Source: Gammaproteobacteria bacterium
GTDB lineage: Bacteria; Pseudomonadota; Gammaproteobacteria; DSM-19610
Length of the DNA: 40,126 nt
Reading direction: 5' to 3'
Assembly: GCA_026197075.1 (NCBI GenBank)
Contig: JAPHQV010000035.1
Span: forward strand, 1-40,126
Positions 8,673 through 16,392 of the stretch are shown here, one piece after another (within the stretch, counting starts at the first letter, position 1; each line of letters starts with the position of its first letter). The notes under the pieces are model-generated. The model did no database searches. It saw only the letters and a program-made list of their open reading frames with translations, and had not been told where the DNA came from. Made by a program: the position numbers and the translations under genes.

Positions 8673-9105
8673 GCCCCTCACCCCTTTCATGTATGAACTT
8701 GATCATTTCAAACAAGTTGCCCTTGCCACCACAATCCACGAAGGTGGCTTCATCCATGATGCTGTCGATGAAATGCGTCCCCAGGCCACCGGGCCGCAGG
8801 TCGCCGAGATCCCGGGGACGCACCTGGCTGGCATCCACACAGGGAGCATCATCCCGCAGGCGAAACACCAGGGCCTGTCCGTCCGTGTGTACGGTCAGGC
8901 GAATTTCGCCATCGGGATCATTCCGGTACCCGTGCTGGATGATGTTCATGCAGGCTTCGTTTACAGCCAGCACCACGTTATCGGCATCCGCCCGGGACAG
9001 GCCAGCGGCGGATGCGGCATCCCGCACCAGGCTGCGCAACAGTTTCAGACGATCCGGCCGGGCGGGGAAACGCAGTTCGATTAGCGGGTCAGTGTCTTCC
9101 AGCAC
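8653..9105 (-). CDS. RsbW/SpoIIAB-like serine kinase (HATPase_c)
   Basis: A 150-residue GHKL ATPase of the anti-sigma kinase type. The N box is NEACMNIIQHGY (49-60). The G1 region is LRDDAPCVD near 83-91 and the G2-like glycine motif is GGLGTHFIDSIMDE (106-119). Family members phosphorylate the conserved Ser of STAS partners and bind sigma factors or other targets when the STAS protein is phosphorylated. The start is GTG at 9105, 4 bases after the phosphatase stop, with GAAGG upstream. The last 20 bases overlap the STAS gene start. No sigma factor gene lies in this cluster, so its target is open. Confidence 0.92.
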   Translation of the reverse strand: MLEDTDPLIELRFPARPDRLKLLRSLVRDAASAAGLSRADADNVVLAVNEACMNIIQHGYRNDPDGEIRLTVHTDGQALVFRLRDDAPCVDASQVRPRDLGDLRPGGLGTHFIDSIMDEATFVDCGGKGNLFEMIKFIHERGEGHVVPGG

Positions 9106-9109
9106 CGTT

Positions 9110-10795
9110 TCAGCCTTCTATCATGAGCAGGGTGAGATCGTCATCCATCACCCCGGAATCGCCACGTACTGCCGCCACGATATGTTGCAGCCGTTCCACC
9201 GGCGCCGCGTCACTGTGCCTGGCCAGCAGTTCGAGCAGACCCTCCCGCTCCAGGCGACGTCCACCGGCAAGCCGTGCTTCCAGCAGGCCATCAGTATATA
9301 GGTACAAACTATGGTCCTCCAGGCAAAAATCCACACCCGGAAACTCCGCCTCGGGCACGATGCCCAGCGGTGGCGCATCCGCGGGATATTCGCGTACCAG
9401 GCGACGATCGTGCATCACCACAGAAGGCAGATGCCCGGCGTTGGCCAGGCGTACCACGCGTGATTCAGGATCGAAGATGCCCGCCGTCATGGTGACGAAC
9501 ATACCCCGTATGGAGGTTTCCAGGATTTCGCGATTGAGCATCGCCAGCAGGCGGGACGGATCCAGTATGCTCTTGCCGAGACAGCGGTAGAGGCTACTGG
9601 TCTTGGCCATGAGCATGGCGGCATTCATGCCCTTGCCGGAGACGTCGGCAATACAGAAGGCCACCTGTCCCGTATGCAGGCGATAGAAGTCATAGAAATC
9701 ACCGGACACCTCCCGGGCGGATAGATTCAGGCCCACCACGCCGCGGGTCTCGCCTCCCTCCGCCGGTAGCAGGCTGCGTTGCACCTCGCGGGCCAGCTCC
9801 AGTTCGCGGGCCAGTTCCGCCGCCACGCGATCCCGTTCACGCAGAATCTGCTCCAGTTGCCAGTTCATTTCCTGAAAACTCAGGTTCTCTTCCAGCAGGC
9901 ACATATTGGCCTGGCGCAACACCTCACCAAACTCCGGCTGGGCACCGACCTGAAAACCAAAGGCGATCGCCGCTTCCTGCATGTGCCCGGCCACCTGGTC
10001 CAGCAATCCATCGCATTGTTCCACCTTGATGCCGAAATGCTCATCGAGCAGGCGGCGGCATTCCCGCACCGCCAGGCGTTTGTCCTCGGCGCTGAACACG
10101 GCCGCCATCCAGTCCGCGCATTCTGCAACCCGGCACAATTGAACCGTGGCAGCCGGTGTATTTTCCGGCGTGCCCGCATGATGCATACCCATGGCAATAC
10201 CCAGCTCGGTGGGCAGGTTCCAATTCCGGGCCAGCTGCTGCCCGACCTGTTCGTGGCTCGTCTGGAACAACTGGTGTTCCAGTTCGAGGCGCGCATCCGG
10301 CGTGGCCTCGTGCAGGCGACGCCATTCGCTGATCCGGTGCTGCATGAGATGAAACATCACCAGCAGACCGAAATCCTGCAAGAGGCCGACGGTGAAACAT
10401 GCCTCCGCGTCGAGATGCACCAGGCTCGCCAGGCAGCGCGCGCAGACGGCGCGTCGCAGCGCCGCCTCCCAGAACTGCTCCACGGGAAAGGCGGGCAACT
10501 GCTCGGCGCGCAGGGCATCGCGCATGGCAAGGCAGAGCACCAGGTTGCGCAACGCCTTCTGCCCGATCACCGTCACGGCCCGGGGAATGGAGGCGATCTC
10601 GCTGGCAAAGCCGAAATAGGCGGAATTGGCCACCCGCAGCAACTCGGCGGCCAGGGTGGGGTCACGACAAATGATGTCCCCCAGGTCCCGGGCATCCACC
10701 CCTTCCTGGGTACAGGCATGCACCAGGCGTATGGCCTCCTGCGGGGGCGCGGGAAGCTCGGTGGGTTTGAGGGTGTCCATGGCAGGGGCTGACAC
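9110..10795 (-). CDS. HDOD domain fused to PP2C-type SpoIIE phosphatase
   Basis: A 561-residue two-part regulator. Residues about 10-215 are an HDOD domain (PAPPQEAIRLV, RDPTLAAELLRVANSAYFG, IPRAVTVIGQKALRNLVL), a signalling fold related to HD phosphohydrolases. A coiled-coil linker (about 300-345, REVQRSLLP at its end) leads to a PP2C/SpoIIE phosphatase at about 350-560. Its metal-binding Asp motifs GDFYD, ADVSGKG, TDGLLEA and DDDLTLL are all present, so it should be active on phospho-STAS. The GTG start at 10795 is preceded by GGAAGGAA at good spacing; an internal ATG at 10780 has none. It is the first gene of the partner-switching and MCE operon. Confidence 0.93.
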   Translation of the reverse strand: MSAPAMDTLKPTELPAPPQEAIRLVHACTQEGVDARDLGDIICRDPTLAAELLRVANSAYFGFASEIASIPRAVTVIGQKALRNLVLCLAMRDALRAEQLPAFPVEQFWEAALRRAVCARCLASLVHLDAEACFTVGLLQDFGLLVMFHLMQHRISEWRRLHEATPDARLELEHQLFQTSHEQVGQQLARNWNLPTELGIAMGMHHAGTPENTPAATVQLCRVAECADWMAAVFSAEDKRLAVRECRRLLDEHFGIKVEQCDGLLDQVAGHMQEAAIAFGFQVGAQPEFGEVLRQANMCLLEENLSFQEMNWQLEQILRERDRVAAELARELELAREVQRSLLPAEGGETRGVVGLNLSAREVSGDFYDFYRLHTGQVAFCIADVSGKGMNAAMLMAKTSSLYRCLGKSILDPSRLLAMLNREILETSIRGMFVTMTAGIFDPESRVVRLANAGHLPSVVMHDRRLVREYPADAPPLGIVPEAEFPGVDFCLEDHSLYLYTDGLLEARLAGGRRLEREGLLELLARHSDAAPVERLQHIVAAVRGDSGVMDDDLTLLMIEG

Positions 10796-10822
10796 GGTGC
10801 GATTCCTTCCGTCTGATCCCCT

Positions 10823-10852
10823 GTGCTAGCGGCCCGGAGGCGGAATGGTTAA
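10823..10852 (-). promoter_or_regulatory. Weak candidate promoter for the partner-switching/MCE operon
   Basis: Read on the minus strand, TTAACC and TAGCAC are 18 bases apart, a poor match to a housekeeping promoter just upstream of the phosphatase GTG start. The gap to the GGDEF gene is only 70 bases, so read-through from that gene is an alternative. Confidence 0.28.
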
Positions 10853-10865
10853 GGCTTGCGGCGTT

Positions 10866-11825
10866 TTACCCCCCATTCCTCAAGGGCCGCAGACACACAC
10901 GGCCACCGCCCTGGCGTTTGGCATCCGCCAGGGCACGGGACACGGCGCTCATGAAGCGGGCCGGGTCAAGGTCGGGACCGGGGAGCCCGGACACCAGGCC
11001 GATACTGGCGCTGAGGTGCTGTCCATCGGGGTTCTGCAGGGGTAACTCCCAGACCCGACGGCGGATGCTCTCCGCCAGGTCCAGGGCGGCCGCCTCGGTC
11101 ATGCCATCCGAAGAGGCAATGAATTCCACGCTGCCATAGCGCGCCACCACATCGGTATTCAAGGGAAAGCTGGTCTGCAGGATATGGGCAACACGCTGCA
11201 GGCATTCGTCGCCTGCATGGGTACCCAGGGCTTCGTTGAACTGCTTGAAGTCATCCAACCCGATATTGAATAACGCCAAGGGGCATTGGTCATGCAGACA
11301 ACGCTGCCACTCCCGTTCCAGGCGTTTGAGAAAATAGCGGCGGTTATAGAGGGTGGTGAGGGTATCGCGGGTTGCCAGCTTGACCAGCTCCCGGCTGCTG
11401 AGCTCGAGTTCGTGCTCCAGGATCTGCACCTGCTCTCGCAGGCTCACCAGCGGGTTGATGTCCCGGAGCATGACCAGGCAGTGACTGGTCTGTCCGCGCT
11501 CATCGCGCAGCGGCATCGTGGTCAGCTCAATCCAGAAGCAACTGCCATCCAGGCACATGCCGGGCATGGTCAAGGTGGTGCTGGAGTCTGCCGCCAGGCA
11601 GCTGGCCAGGTCACGGTGGATTTCCGCCCCGGCATCCTCGGGCAACAGGAAGCGGGGATGGCGGCCAAGCACCTGTTCGCGACGATAGCCCGTCAGCGTT
11701 TCGAAGGCCCGGTTTGCATGGGTGATAGGGTGATTGCCAGCACGAGCGTCCGTCAGCACCAAACCATCTGGTACCTGTTCCACGATCCGGGCATACAGGG
11801 TCGTGTCAGCCGAATATTCGTCCAT
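10866..11825 (-). CDS. PAS-GGDEF protein with degenerate catalytic motif
   Basis: A 319-residue protein with a PAS domain (about 10-125), a short coiled coil (about 128-150) and a GGDEF domain (about 152-315). The PAS domain resembles LOV domains (ANRAFETLTGY, VLGRHPRFLL), but the photoactive Cys of the NCRFLQ motif is replaced (HPRFL). The GGDEF signature is GSVEF at 231-235, and the first metal-binding Asp is Gly (IGLDDFK). Both metal ligands known from PleD are therefore missing, and no RxxD inhibitory site precedes the motif. It is probably not an active diguanylate cyclase. I favour the ATG at 11825, with GGGGGT upstream; starts at 11831 and 11840 (GTG) are possible. Confidence 0.9.
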   Translation of the reverse strand: MDEYSADTTLYARIVEQVPDGLVLTDARAGNHPITHANRAFETLTGYRREQVLGRHPRFLLPEDAGAEIHRDLASCLAADSSTTLTMPGMCLDGSCFWIELTTMPLRDERGQTSHCLVMLRDINPLVSLREQVQILEHELELSSRELVKLATRDTLTTLYNRRYFLKRLEREWQRCLHDQCPLALFNIGLDDFKQFNEALGTHAGDECLQRVAHILQTSFPLNTDVVARYGSVEFIASSDGMTEAAALDLAESIRRRVWELPLQNPDGQHLSASIGLVSGLPGPDLDPARFMSAVSRALADAKRQGGGRVCLRPLRNGG

Positions 11826-12022
11826 CGGCATTACCCCCACACCCCGAACGGCAAGGATTGCCGGCCGTCAGCCACGGCGCAATCCTGGATATCCTCGACA
11901 TGACTGCATCCTGTGTATTCGTTGCGGGCCAGGCACTCGTCTTCTTGTTGTTTTTTGCCGTCGGACCTGTGTTCAGTGTAGTACAGGAACCTGGCGACAA
12001 TGGCTAAAAAATTTGATCAAAG

Positions 12023-12331
12023 TCAATTCATGGCCTGCCAGCTGCCGGTGAAGGCCTGTAAATCCTGCTCCTGCAATCGACGGTTCACATACAGTCCGTC
12101 CAGGGTATCGCGGTCAAAGGTTTGGGCGTGGCCTTCGGCATCCCGGTAGATCCATTCCCCCTGAATGACGAGTTCGAACAGGGTCACCATGATGTCGTCG
12201 AGGCGGATGGCATGCACCTGCGCCAGGCGCCGGAAGTCATCCAGCCTCAGCGCCCTGCCCAGTCGGCGGGATTCCTCCCGGGCCAGTGCCTCCAGGGCCA
12301 CATCCCACTTACTGATTTCCACATCCTGCAT
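12023..12331 (-). CDS. Conserved hypothetical protein, about 100 residues
   Basis: A 102-residue soluble, charged protein (MQDVEISKWDVALEALAREE) with a helical first half and a short strand-like motif QGEWIYRDAEG in the second. There is no signal peptide, metal motif or membrane segment. The ATG at 12331 has AAGGTG six bases upstream; a start at 12361 has no ribosome site. I do not recognise the family. It is divergent from the radical SAM gene, with 171 bases between them, and is followed by about 200 bases before the PAS-GGDEF gene on the same strand. Confidence 0.7.
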   Translation of the reverse strand: MQDVEISKWDVALEALAREESRRLGRALRLDDFRRLAQVHAIRLDDIMVTLFELVIQGEWIYRDAEGHAQTFDRDTLDGLYVNRRLQEQDLQAFTGSWQAMN

Positions 12332-12435
12332 TGCGTTCACCTTGTTTGCCTCCCACTGCATGGAATGTCTCGCATGCAGGGTAGCGGCCGGATTTCCCCC
12401 TTATTGACCCGGAACGCGCCATATCTCCCATCGGC

Positions 12436-12484
12436 TTGACCAGGATCATTGCCTGGTTTCCCTGAGCGTGGAATGCTTGTCGGC
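12436..12484 (+). promoter_or_regulatory. Candidate FNR-type class II promoter of the radical SAM gene
   Basis: TTGAC-CAGG-ATCAT at 12436-12449 matches 8 of 10 defined bases of the FNR/ANR box. An extended -10 (TGG before AATGCT at 12472-12477) would start RNA at 12484, placing the box centre at -41.5. The -10 hexamer itself is poor (3 of 6), so this is weaker than the katA and TauD-like promoters. Confidence 0.35.
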
Positions 12485-12502
12485 AGATCAAGGAGATATC
12501 CC

Positions 12503-13117
12503 ATGCCCGTCTCGCCGGCCACAGGCACCATCGCCTATGACATCCGCGGCAAGCGCTATCTGAACATCACCTCGCACTGCAACCTGCGTTGCGGTTTCTG
12601 CCCCAAGTTCAACGGTCGCTGGGATGTACAGTCCTACCGCCTGAAACTGCGCGGAGAACCCGATTGCAGCCAGGTGCTCGAGGCCATCGGCGACCCTGCC
12701 CCCGTGGAGGAAATCGTGTTCTGCGGCCTGGGCGAACCCACCCGGCGCCTGCACACCTTGCTGCAGGTGAGCGAGGCGATGCAGGCCCGGGGCAAGCCGG
12801 TGCGCATCAACACCGACGGCCTCGCCAATCTCTACCACGGCCTGGATATCACCCCCTGGCTAAAGGGTCGCGTGGATGCCCTGTCCATCTCCCTCAATGC
12901 CCAGAACGAAGAACTCTACAACGCCCACTGCCGGCCCTTGCGCCAGGGAAGTTACGGCGCGCTGCTGGAATTCATCGAACGCGCCGTGGACCAGGTCCCC
13001 GAGGTGACGGTCACGGCGATCGATGGCCTGCCCGGCGTGGATATCGAGGCCTGCGCCGAGATCGCCAACCGCCTCGGCGCCCGATTCCGGCGCCGCATCC
13101 TCGACCAGGTGGGCTAG
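12503..13117 (+). CDS. Radical SAM protein, TatD-associated type
   Basis: A 204-residue compact radical SAM protein. The iron-sulfur motif is CNLRCGFC at about 29-36, right after a short first strand (YLNITSHC), and the glycine-rich SAM motif is FCGLGEPTRRL. The length and layout resemble the family often linked to tatD genes, whose reaction is unknown. No tatD gene lies in the window. The ATG at 12503 has a perfect AAGGAG at 12490-12495; the longer frame from 12449 is not needed. The Cys-rich cluster implies oxygen sensitivity, which fits the possible FNR-type box upstream. It is convergent with the oxidoreductase gene, which ends 4 bases away. Confidence 0.87.
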   Translation: MPVSPATGTIAYDIRGKRYLNITSHCNLRCGFCPKFNGRWDVQSYRLKLRGEPDCSQVLEAIGDPAPVEEIVFCGLGEPTRRLHTLLQVSEAMQARGKPVRINTDGLANLYHGLDITPWLKGRVDALSISLNAQNEELYNAHCRPLRQGSYGALLEFIERAVDQVPEVTVTAIDGLPGVDIEACAEIANRLGARFRRRILDQVG

Positions 13118-13121
13118 GAGT

Positions 13122-14120
13122 CTAGTCCATCACCAGCACCAGTTTGCCATGGGTATGGCCGGACTCGATGGCGCGGTGGGCCGCGGCGGCTTCGCGCAGG
13201 GGAAATTCCTGGGCCACCTCGATGTGCAGCCGACCCTCCTCGCACCAGCGTCCGCACTGGTCCAGGATTTCACCCTGGTGGGCACGCGCTTCGGGCAGAC
13301 CGCCCAGCAGCGGGGTGAGCATCAGCTCGAAACCGATGCGCAAGTTGCGATTGCGCGCCTCCTTCCAGTCCACATCGGGACCGGGATCCAGCAGCGTGAC
13401 CAGGGTGCCGTAATGGGCCATGGCGGCCAGACTGCGCTGGAATACCGCACCGCCCATGATGTCCAGGACCACGTCCACGCCCCGGCCAGTGGTCCAGTCC
13501 TGCACCGCGGCCACGAAATCCTCCTGGTCATGACGCACCACCCGTTCCGCACCCAGGATTTTCGCGAACCTGGCCCCGGCCTCGCTGCCCACCGTGGTAC
13601 ACACCCGCGCCCCGCGCAGCCGCGCCAGTTGCACTGCCACATGGCCGACGCCGCCGGCGCCACCCTGTACCAGCACCGTTTGGCCTTCCTTTAGACCGGC
13701 GCGATCGTAGAGCGCTTCCCAGGCCGTGATCAGCACCAGCGGCGCCGCCGCGGCCTGCTGGAAGCTCAGGCTGGCCGGCTTCAGGCGCGCGACCGCCTCG
13801 TCCAGGAGGCAATACTCCGCATAGTTGCCCGGCGCGCCACCCAGTCCGCCGTTGCAGAACCAGACCTCATCGCCGACCTGCAGTCGGGTCACCGCTTTCC
13901 CGGTCTCCACCACCACCCCGCTGCCGTCGCAACCCAGGATGGCCGGCAGGGCCTCGGGATACAAAAGGCCGCGGCTGCGCAGCTTGGCATCCACGGGATT
14001 CACGCCCGCCGCCTTCAGGCGCACCTTTACCTGGCGGGGATCCTCCAGTTCCGGCTCCGCAAGCTCGCCAACCTGTAACTGCTCCGGACCACCGGGCGCC
14101 AGCATCTGTATCGCCTTCAT
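13122..14120 (-). CDS. Zinc-type alcohol dehydrogenase-like quinone oxidoreductase (MDR)
   Basis: A 332-residue medium-chain dehydrogenase/reductase of the quinone oxidoreductase branch. The N-terminal GroES-like domain has GVNPVDAKLRSRG and GCDGSGVV. The Rossmann domain carries VQGGAGGVGHVAVQLA, the NADPH-binding glycine motif. Structural and catalytic zinc Cys clusters are absent, as usual in this branch. It should reduce quinones or other enones with NADPH in the cytoplasm; the exact substrate cannot be deduced. The ATG at 14120 follows GGGAGG. It is divergent from the CDP-archaeol-synthase-like gene, with 109 bases between them, and stands alone. Confidence 0.93.
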   Translation of the reverse strand: MKAIQMLAPGGPEQLQVGELAEPELEDPRQVKVRLKAAGVNPVDAKLRSRGLLYPEALPAILGCDGSGVVVETGKAVTRLQVGDEVWFCNGGLGGAPGNYAEYCLLDEAVARLKPASLSFQQAAAAPLVLITAWEALYDRAGLKEGQTVLVQGGAGGVGHVAVQLARLRGARVCTTVGSEAGARFAKILGAERVVRHDQEDFVAAVQDWTTGRGVDVVLDIMGGAVFQRSLAAMAHYGTLVTLLDPGPDVDWKEARNRNLRIGFELMLTPLLGGLPEARAHQGEILDQCGRWCEEGRLHIEVAQEFPLREAAAAHRAIESGHTHGKLVLVMD

Positions 14121-14229
14121 GATTGCCTCCCTTTTGTTCTGTCCCTATGCTTCGCTTACCCCATGTTGGAGCCAATAGTACTGACTGCCGTGTGAACTTC
14201 ACCTACTGCAAGCAGGCCACTCTCAAACC

Positions 14230-14721
14230 ATGGATCATTACCTCCGCGACCTGCAACTGCTGCTCCTGCTGATCACCGCCAACGGCATGCCCATCCTGGC
14301 CCGCAAGTGGTTCGGTGCACGCTGGGCGCGGGCCATTGACGGCGGCCGACACGCCTGGGACGGACGGCCCTGGCTGGGTGCCTCCAAGACCTGGCGCGGC
14401 CTGCTGGCCGCCCTGGCCGTCACGCCCGTCATGGCGTTACTGCTGGGCCTGGAAGCAGGCCTCGGCTTCCTGATCGCCCTCGGCGCCATGGCCGGCGACC
14501 TGGCTTCCAGCTTCCTCAAGCGCCGTCTCGACATCCCGCCCAGTGGCCAGGCCCTGCTGCTGGACCAGGTGCCGGAAGCCCTGCTGCCGCTGCTGCTGGT
14601 GGCGCCCATGCTGCAGCTCGCCCTGCTGGACATCCTGCTCCTGGTGCTGGCCTTCGTCCTGCTGGAAATGTTGCTGTCACGCATCCTCTACGTCCTCCAC
14701 ATTCGCCGTCGCCCCTATTGA
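14230..14721 (+). CDS. CDP-archaeol synthase (CarS)-family membrane protein
   Basis: A 163-residue integral membrane protein with about four or five hydrophobic segments. The motifs match the CarS/CdsA cytidylyltransferase group: GASKTWRG at 50-57, GDLASSFLKRR at 89-99, and LDQVPEALLP at 111-120. CarS moves CMP from CTP to an archaeal ether lipid; bacterial CdsA makes CDP-diacylglycerol. This short form in a bacterium probably activates a phospholipid or polyprenyl-like lipid with CTP, but the acceptor is unknown. It is convergent with the metallophosphoesterase, whose end lies 7 bases away. Confidence 0.85.
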   Translation: MDHYLRDLQLLLLLITANGMPILARKWFGARWARAIDGGRHAWDGRPWLGASKTWRGLLAALAVTPVMALLLGLEAGLGFLIALGAMAGDLASSFLKRRLDIPPSGQALLLDQVPEALLPLLLVAPMLQLALLDILLLVLAFVLLEMLLSRILYVLHIRRRPY

Positions 14722-14728
14722 GCCGAGG

Positions 14729-15703
14729 CTACGCGTGGGCTTGTTCCAGATTACCGCTGCCCTGGGTCAGGCGATGCAGGGTGATCTCCGCCGGACAGTT
14801 GATGCGGGCATCGAGTATGGATACCCCCGAGCCGCGTGAGGTGTAGCCCTGCATGCCCCGGAAGCGCCATGCGCCGGAACAGAATGCGCGCGGGCAGTTG
14901 GCATTGCAGGTGACGGGGATGCCGCCGGGCAGGCAGATCTGTCCGCCGTGGGTATGACCGGCCAGCATCAGGTCGAAACCGCTGTGGGCCGCCTGTCGAA
15001 AGATCTCGGGGGTATGGGTCAGCAGGATGGAAGTCACCCCGGCGGGGATGCCCTCGGCCGCCTTTTCCAGGTTATCGGCCCGGTAGTAATGGGGGTCGTC
15101 GATGCCCGCCACATAGAGCCGCGCGCCCTGGCGTTCCAGGACGGTGTGCTCGTTGAGCAATACCGCGATACCCAGGTCTTCCATGGCCGGCACCATGCGC
15201 AGGCTGTCATGGTTACCGAGCACCGCCAGCACCTCGCCGCGCAAGTGCGTGCGCAGCCGTCGCAACCCCTCGATGGCGTCGCGGCACGAACCATGGGTAC
15301 GAAAACGGTAATCCCCGGTGAGCACGCACAGGTCATACTCCAGGTTCCGCACGGCCTCGCTCAGCACATGGGGCACGTCCTCGGCCAGGTCCAGGTGCAG
15401 GTCGGTAATGTGCAGTACCCGGTAACCCTCGAAGGCCACAGGCAGATGGGGTACCACCACCGGGTTGTGTTGCAACTGGATACGACGGGCATTGCGTCGC
15501 GCCCAGCCCTGTAACCCGCTCAGGTGCAGGCCGGCACCCAGCAGGCGCGTCAGAGTGCGCCAGTTCTCCGGATGAAAAAAGGTACGGCCCTGGCCGAAGA
15601 TGCGCGCCTCGGCCTCCTGTTCGATGCCGAGACGCAGCGCCAGGTGATGCGCCGCCACCCGCTGGCGCAGCCGGTCCAGGGTGTGCGGATCCAGGGCTTC
15701 CAT
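14729..15703 (-). CDS. Calcineurin-like metallophosphoesterase (YkuE/YaeI type)
   Basis: A 324-residue phosphoesterase with the full two-metal signature: ITDLHLD, LTGDYRF, LGNHDSLR, LLTHTPEI and LAGHTHGGQICLPGG. In this family the GHTHGGQ form is typical of YkuE/YaeI enzymes, some of which hydrolyse lipid-linked pyrophosphates such as UDP-diacylglucosamine analogues. An N-terminal helical extension of about 85 residues precedes the domain, and no clear signal peptide or transmembrane helix is visible. The ATG at 15703 is the first start of the frame. Pairing with a lipid cytidylyltransferase-like gene across the convergent end suggests lipid metabolism, but that is speculation. Confidence 0.92.
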   Translation of the reverse strand: MEALDPHTLDRLRQRVAAHHLALRLGIEQEAEARIFGQGRTFFHPENWRTLTRLLGAGLHLSGLQGWARRNARRIQLQHNPVVVPHLPVAFEGYRVLHITDLHLDLAEDVPHVLSEAVRNLEYDLCVLTGDYRFRTHGSCRDAIEGLRRLRTHLRGEVLAVLGNHDSLRMVPAMEDLGIAVLLNEHTVLERQGARLYVAGIDDPHYYRADNLEKAAEGIPAGVTSILLTHTPEIFRQAAHSGFDLMLAGHTHGGQICLPGGIPVTCNANCPRAFCSGAWRFRGMQGYTSRGSGVSILDARINCPAEITLHRLTQGSGNLEQAHA

Positions 15704-15813
15704 GGCAGGGATTATCCTGCTTCAAATACCCGGGGTCTATCGGGATATTCGCCCACACGGGTAAGGTCCCGACGCCGGGCCGAGGTGGCGCCGGAACAGG
15801 CCGCCATCCAGCC

Positions 15814-16281
15814 TTATTGCAAGGCGCGCAGCATCCAGGCGGTTTTTTCATGCACGCGCATGCGATCGGAAACCAGCGCGGCCGAGGATTCGTCTCCGGC
15901 TTCCTGGGCAACGCCCAATACCTCGCGACAGGTTTTTACCACCTGCTCATGTCCATGAGTCAGAATTTCGACCATCTCCCTGGCCGGGGGAATGTCTTCC
16001 ACCTCTTTGATGGAACTCAGCGCGGCGAAGGCCTTGTAAGTGCCGGGTGCCACCACATCCAGCGTACGGATGCGCTCGGCAACCTCGTCCACGGCAGTGG
16101 CCAGTTCGGTGTAGTGTTCCTCGAACATCAGGTGCAGTTCGCGAAACTGCGGCCCGGTCACATTCCAGTGAAAGTTGTGTGTCTGCAGATACAGGGTGTA
16201 GGAATCCGCCAGGAGGCGCTTCAGCCCTTCCGCGATGCTGGTTCGATCCTGTTGATTGATCCCGATATCGATCTTGCTCAT
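15814..16281 (-). CDS. dps: Dps-family ferritin-like DNA-protection protein
   Basis: A 155-residue Dps protein. The ferroxidase residues typical of the family are present: [13 protein letters not shown] (His35 and His38) and the [19 protein letters not shown] helix with its acidic residues. Dps dodecamers oxidise and store iron using hydrogen peroxide, protecting DNA in starvation and oxidative stress. Its neighbour on the same strand is catalase, a natural partner in peroxide defence. An extended -10 lies upstream and a strong hairpin separates the two genes. The ATG at 16281 follows AGGAA, with GGGAG a little further upstream. Confidence 0.95.
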   Translation of the reverse strand: MSKIDIGINQQDRTSIAEGLKRLLADSYTLYLQTHNFHWNVTGPQFRELHLMFEEHYTELATAVDEVAERIRTLDVVAPGTYKAFAALSSIKEVEDIPPAREMVEILTHGHEQVVKTCREVLGVAQEAGDESSAALVSDRMRVHEKTAWMLRALQ

Positions 16282-16314
16282 TTCCTATTGCTCCCGATCA
16301 GAAAATCCGTATTT

Positions 16315-16323
16315 ATAATAGCA
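16315..16323 (-). promoter_or_regulatory. Extended -10 promoter of dps
   Basis: Read on the minus strand, TGC precedes TATTAT (5 of 6 to consensus), giving an extended -10. Transcription would start near 16308, 27 bases before the ATG. The expected -35 position is GC-rich and has no match, as is common with extended -10 promoters. It lies just after the katA hairpin, so dps probably has its own transcript. Confidence 0.5.
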
Positions 16324-16340
16324 TGGGGTAACCCGTCCCG

Positions 16341-16368
16341 CCCCGGTCCGGCCAACGCCGGACCGGGG
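16341..16368 (-). terminator. Strong hairpin after katA, terminator-like without T tract
   Basis: A perfect 12-base inverted repeat (CCCCGGTCCGGC and its complement) around a CAAC loop lies 25 bases after the katA stop. No run of T follows in the katA direction, so it is not a textbook intrinsic terminator. It may end or stabilise the katA message, or separate it from dps. Confidence 0.55.
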
Positions 16369-16392
16369 CGCATTCAGGATACCACCACGCCT

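Noticed and set aside
9110-10795. HDOD-PP2C as a simple stress-response sigma-B-type regulator
   Set aside because: No sigma-B-like gene is linked. The next genes are the MCE transporter, so a transport-control role is a better reading, although a sigma target elsewhere cannot be excluded.
11806-12000. A 64-residue frame between the PAS-GGDEF and the hypothetical genes
   Set aside because: It has a Cys/Pro/Gly-rich shadow-like composition and overlaps the start of the PAS-GGDEF gene. No ribosome site was seen.
12013-12026. An FNR-like box (TTGAT-CAAA-GTCAA) upstream of the PAS-GGDEF gene
   Set aside because: It matches 9 of 10 bases but no -10 lies at the class II distance on either strand, and it overlaps the stop codon of the upstream gene.
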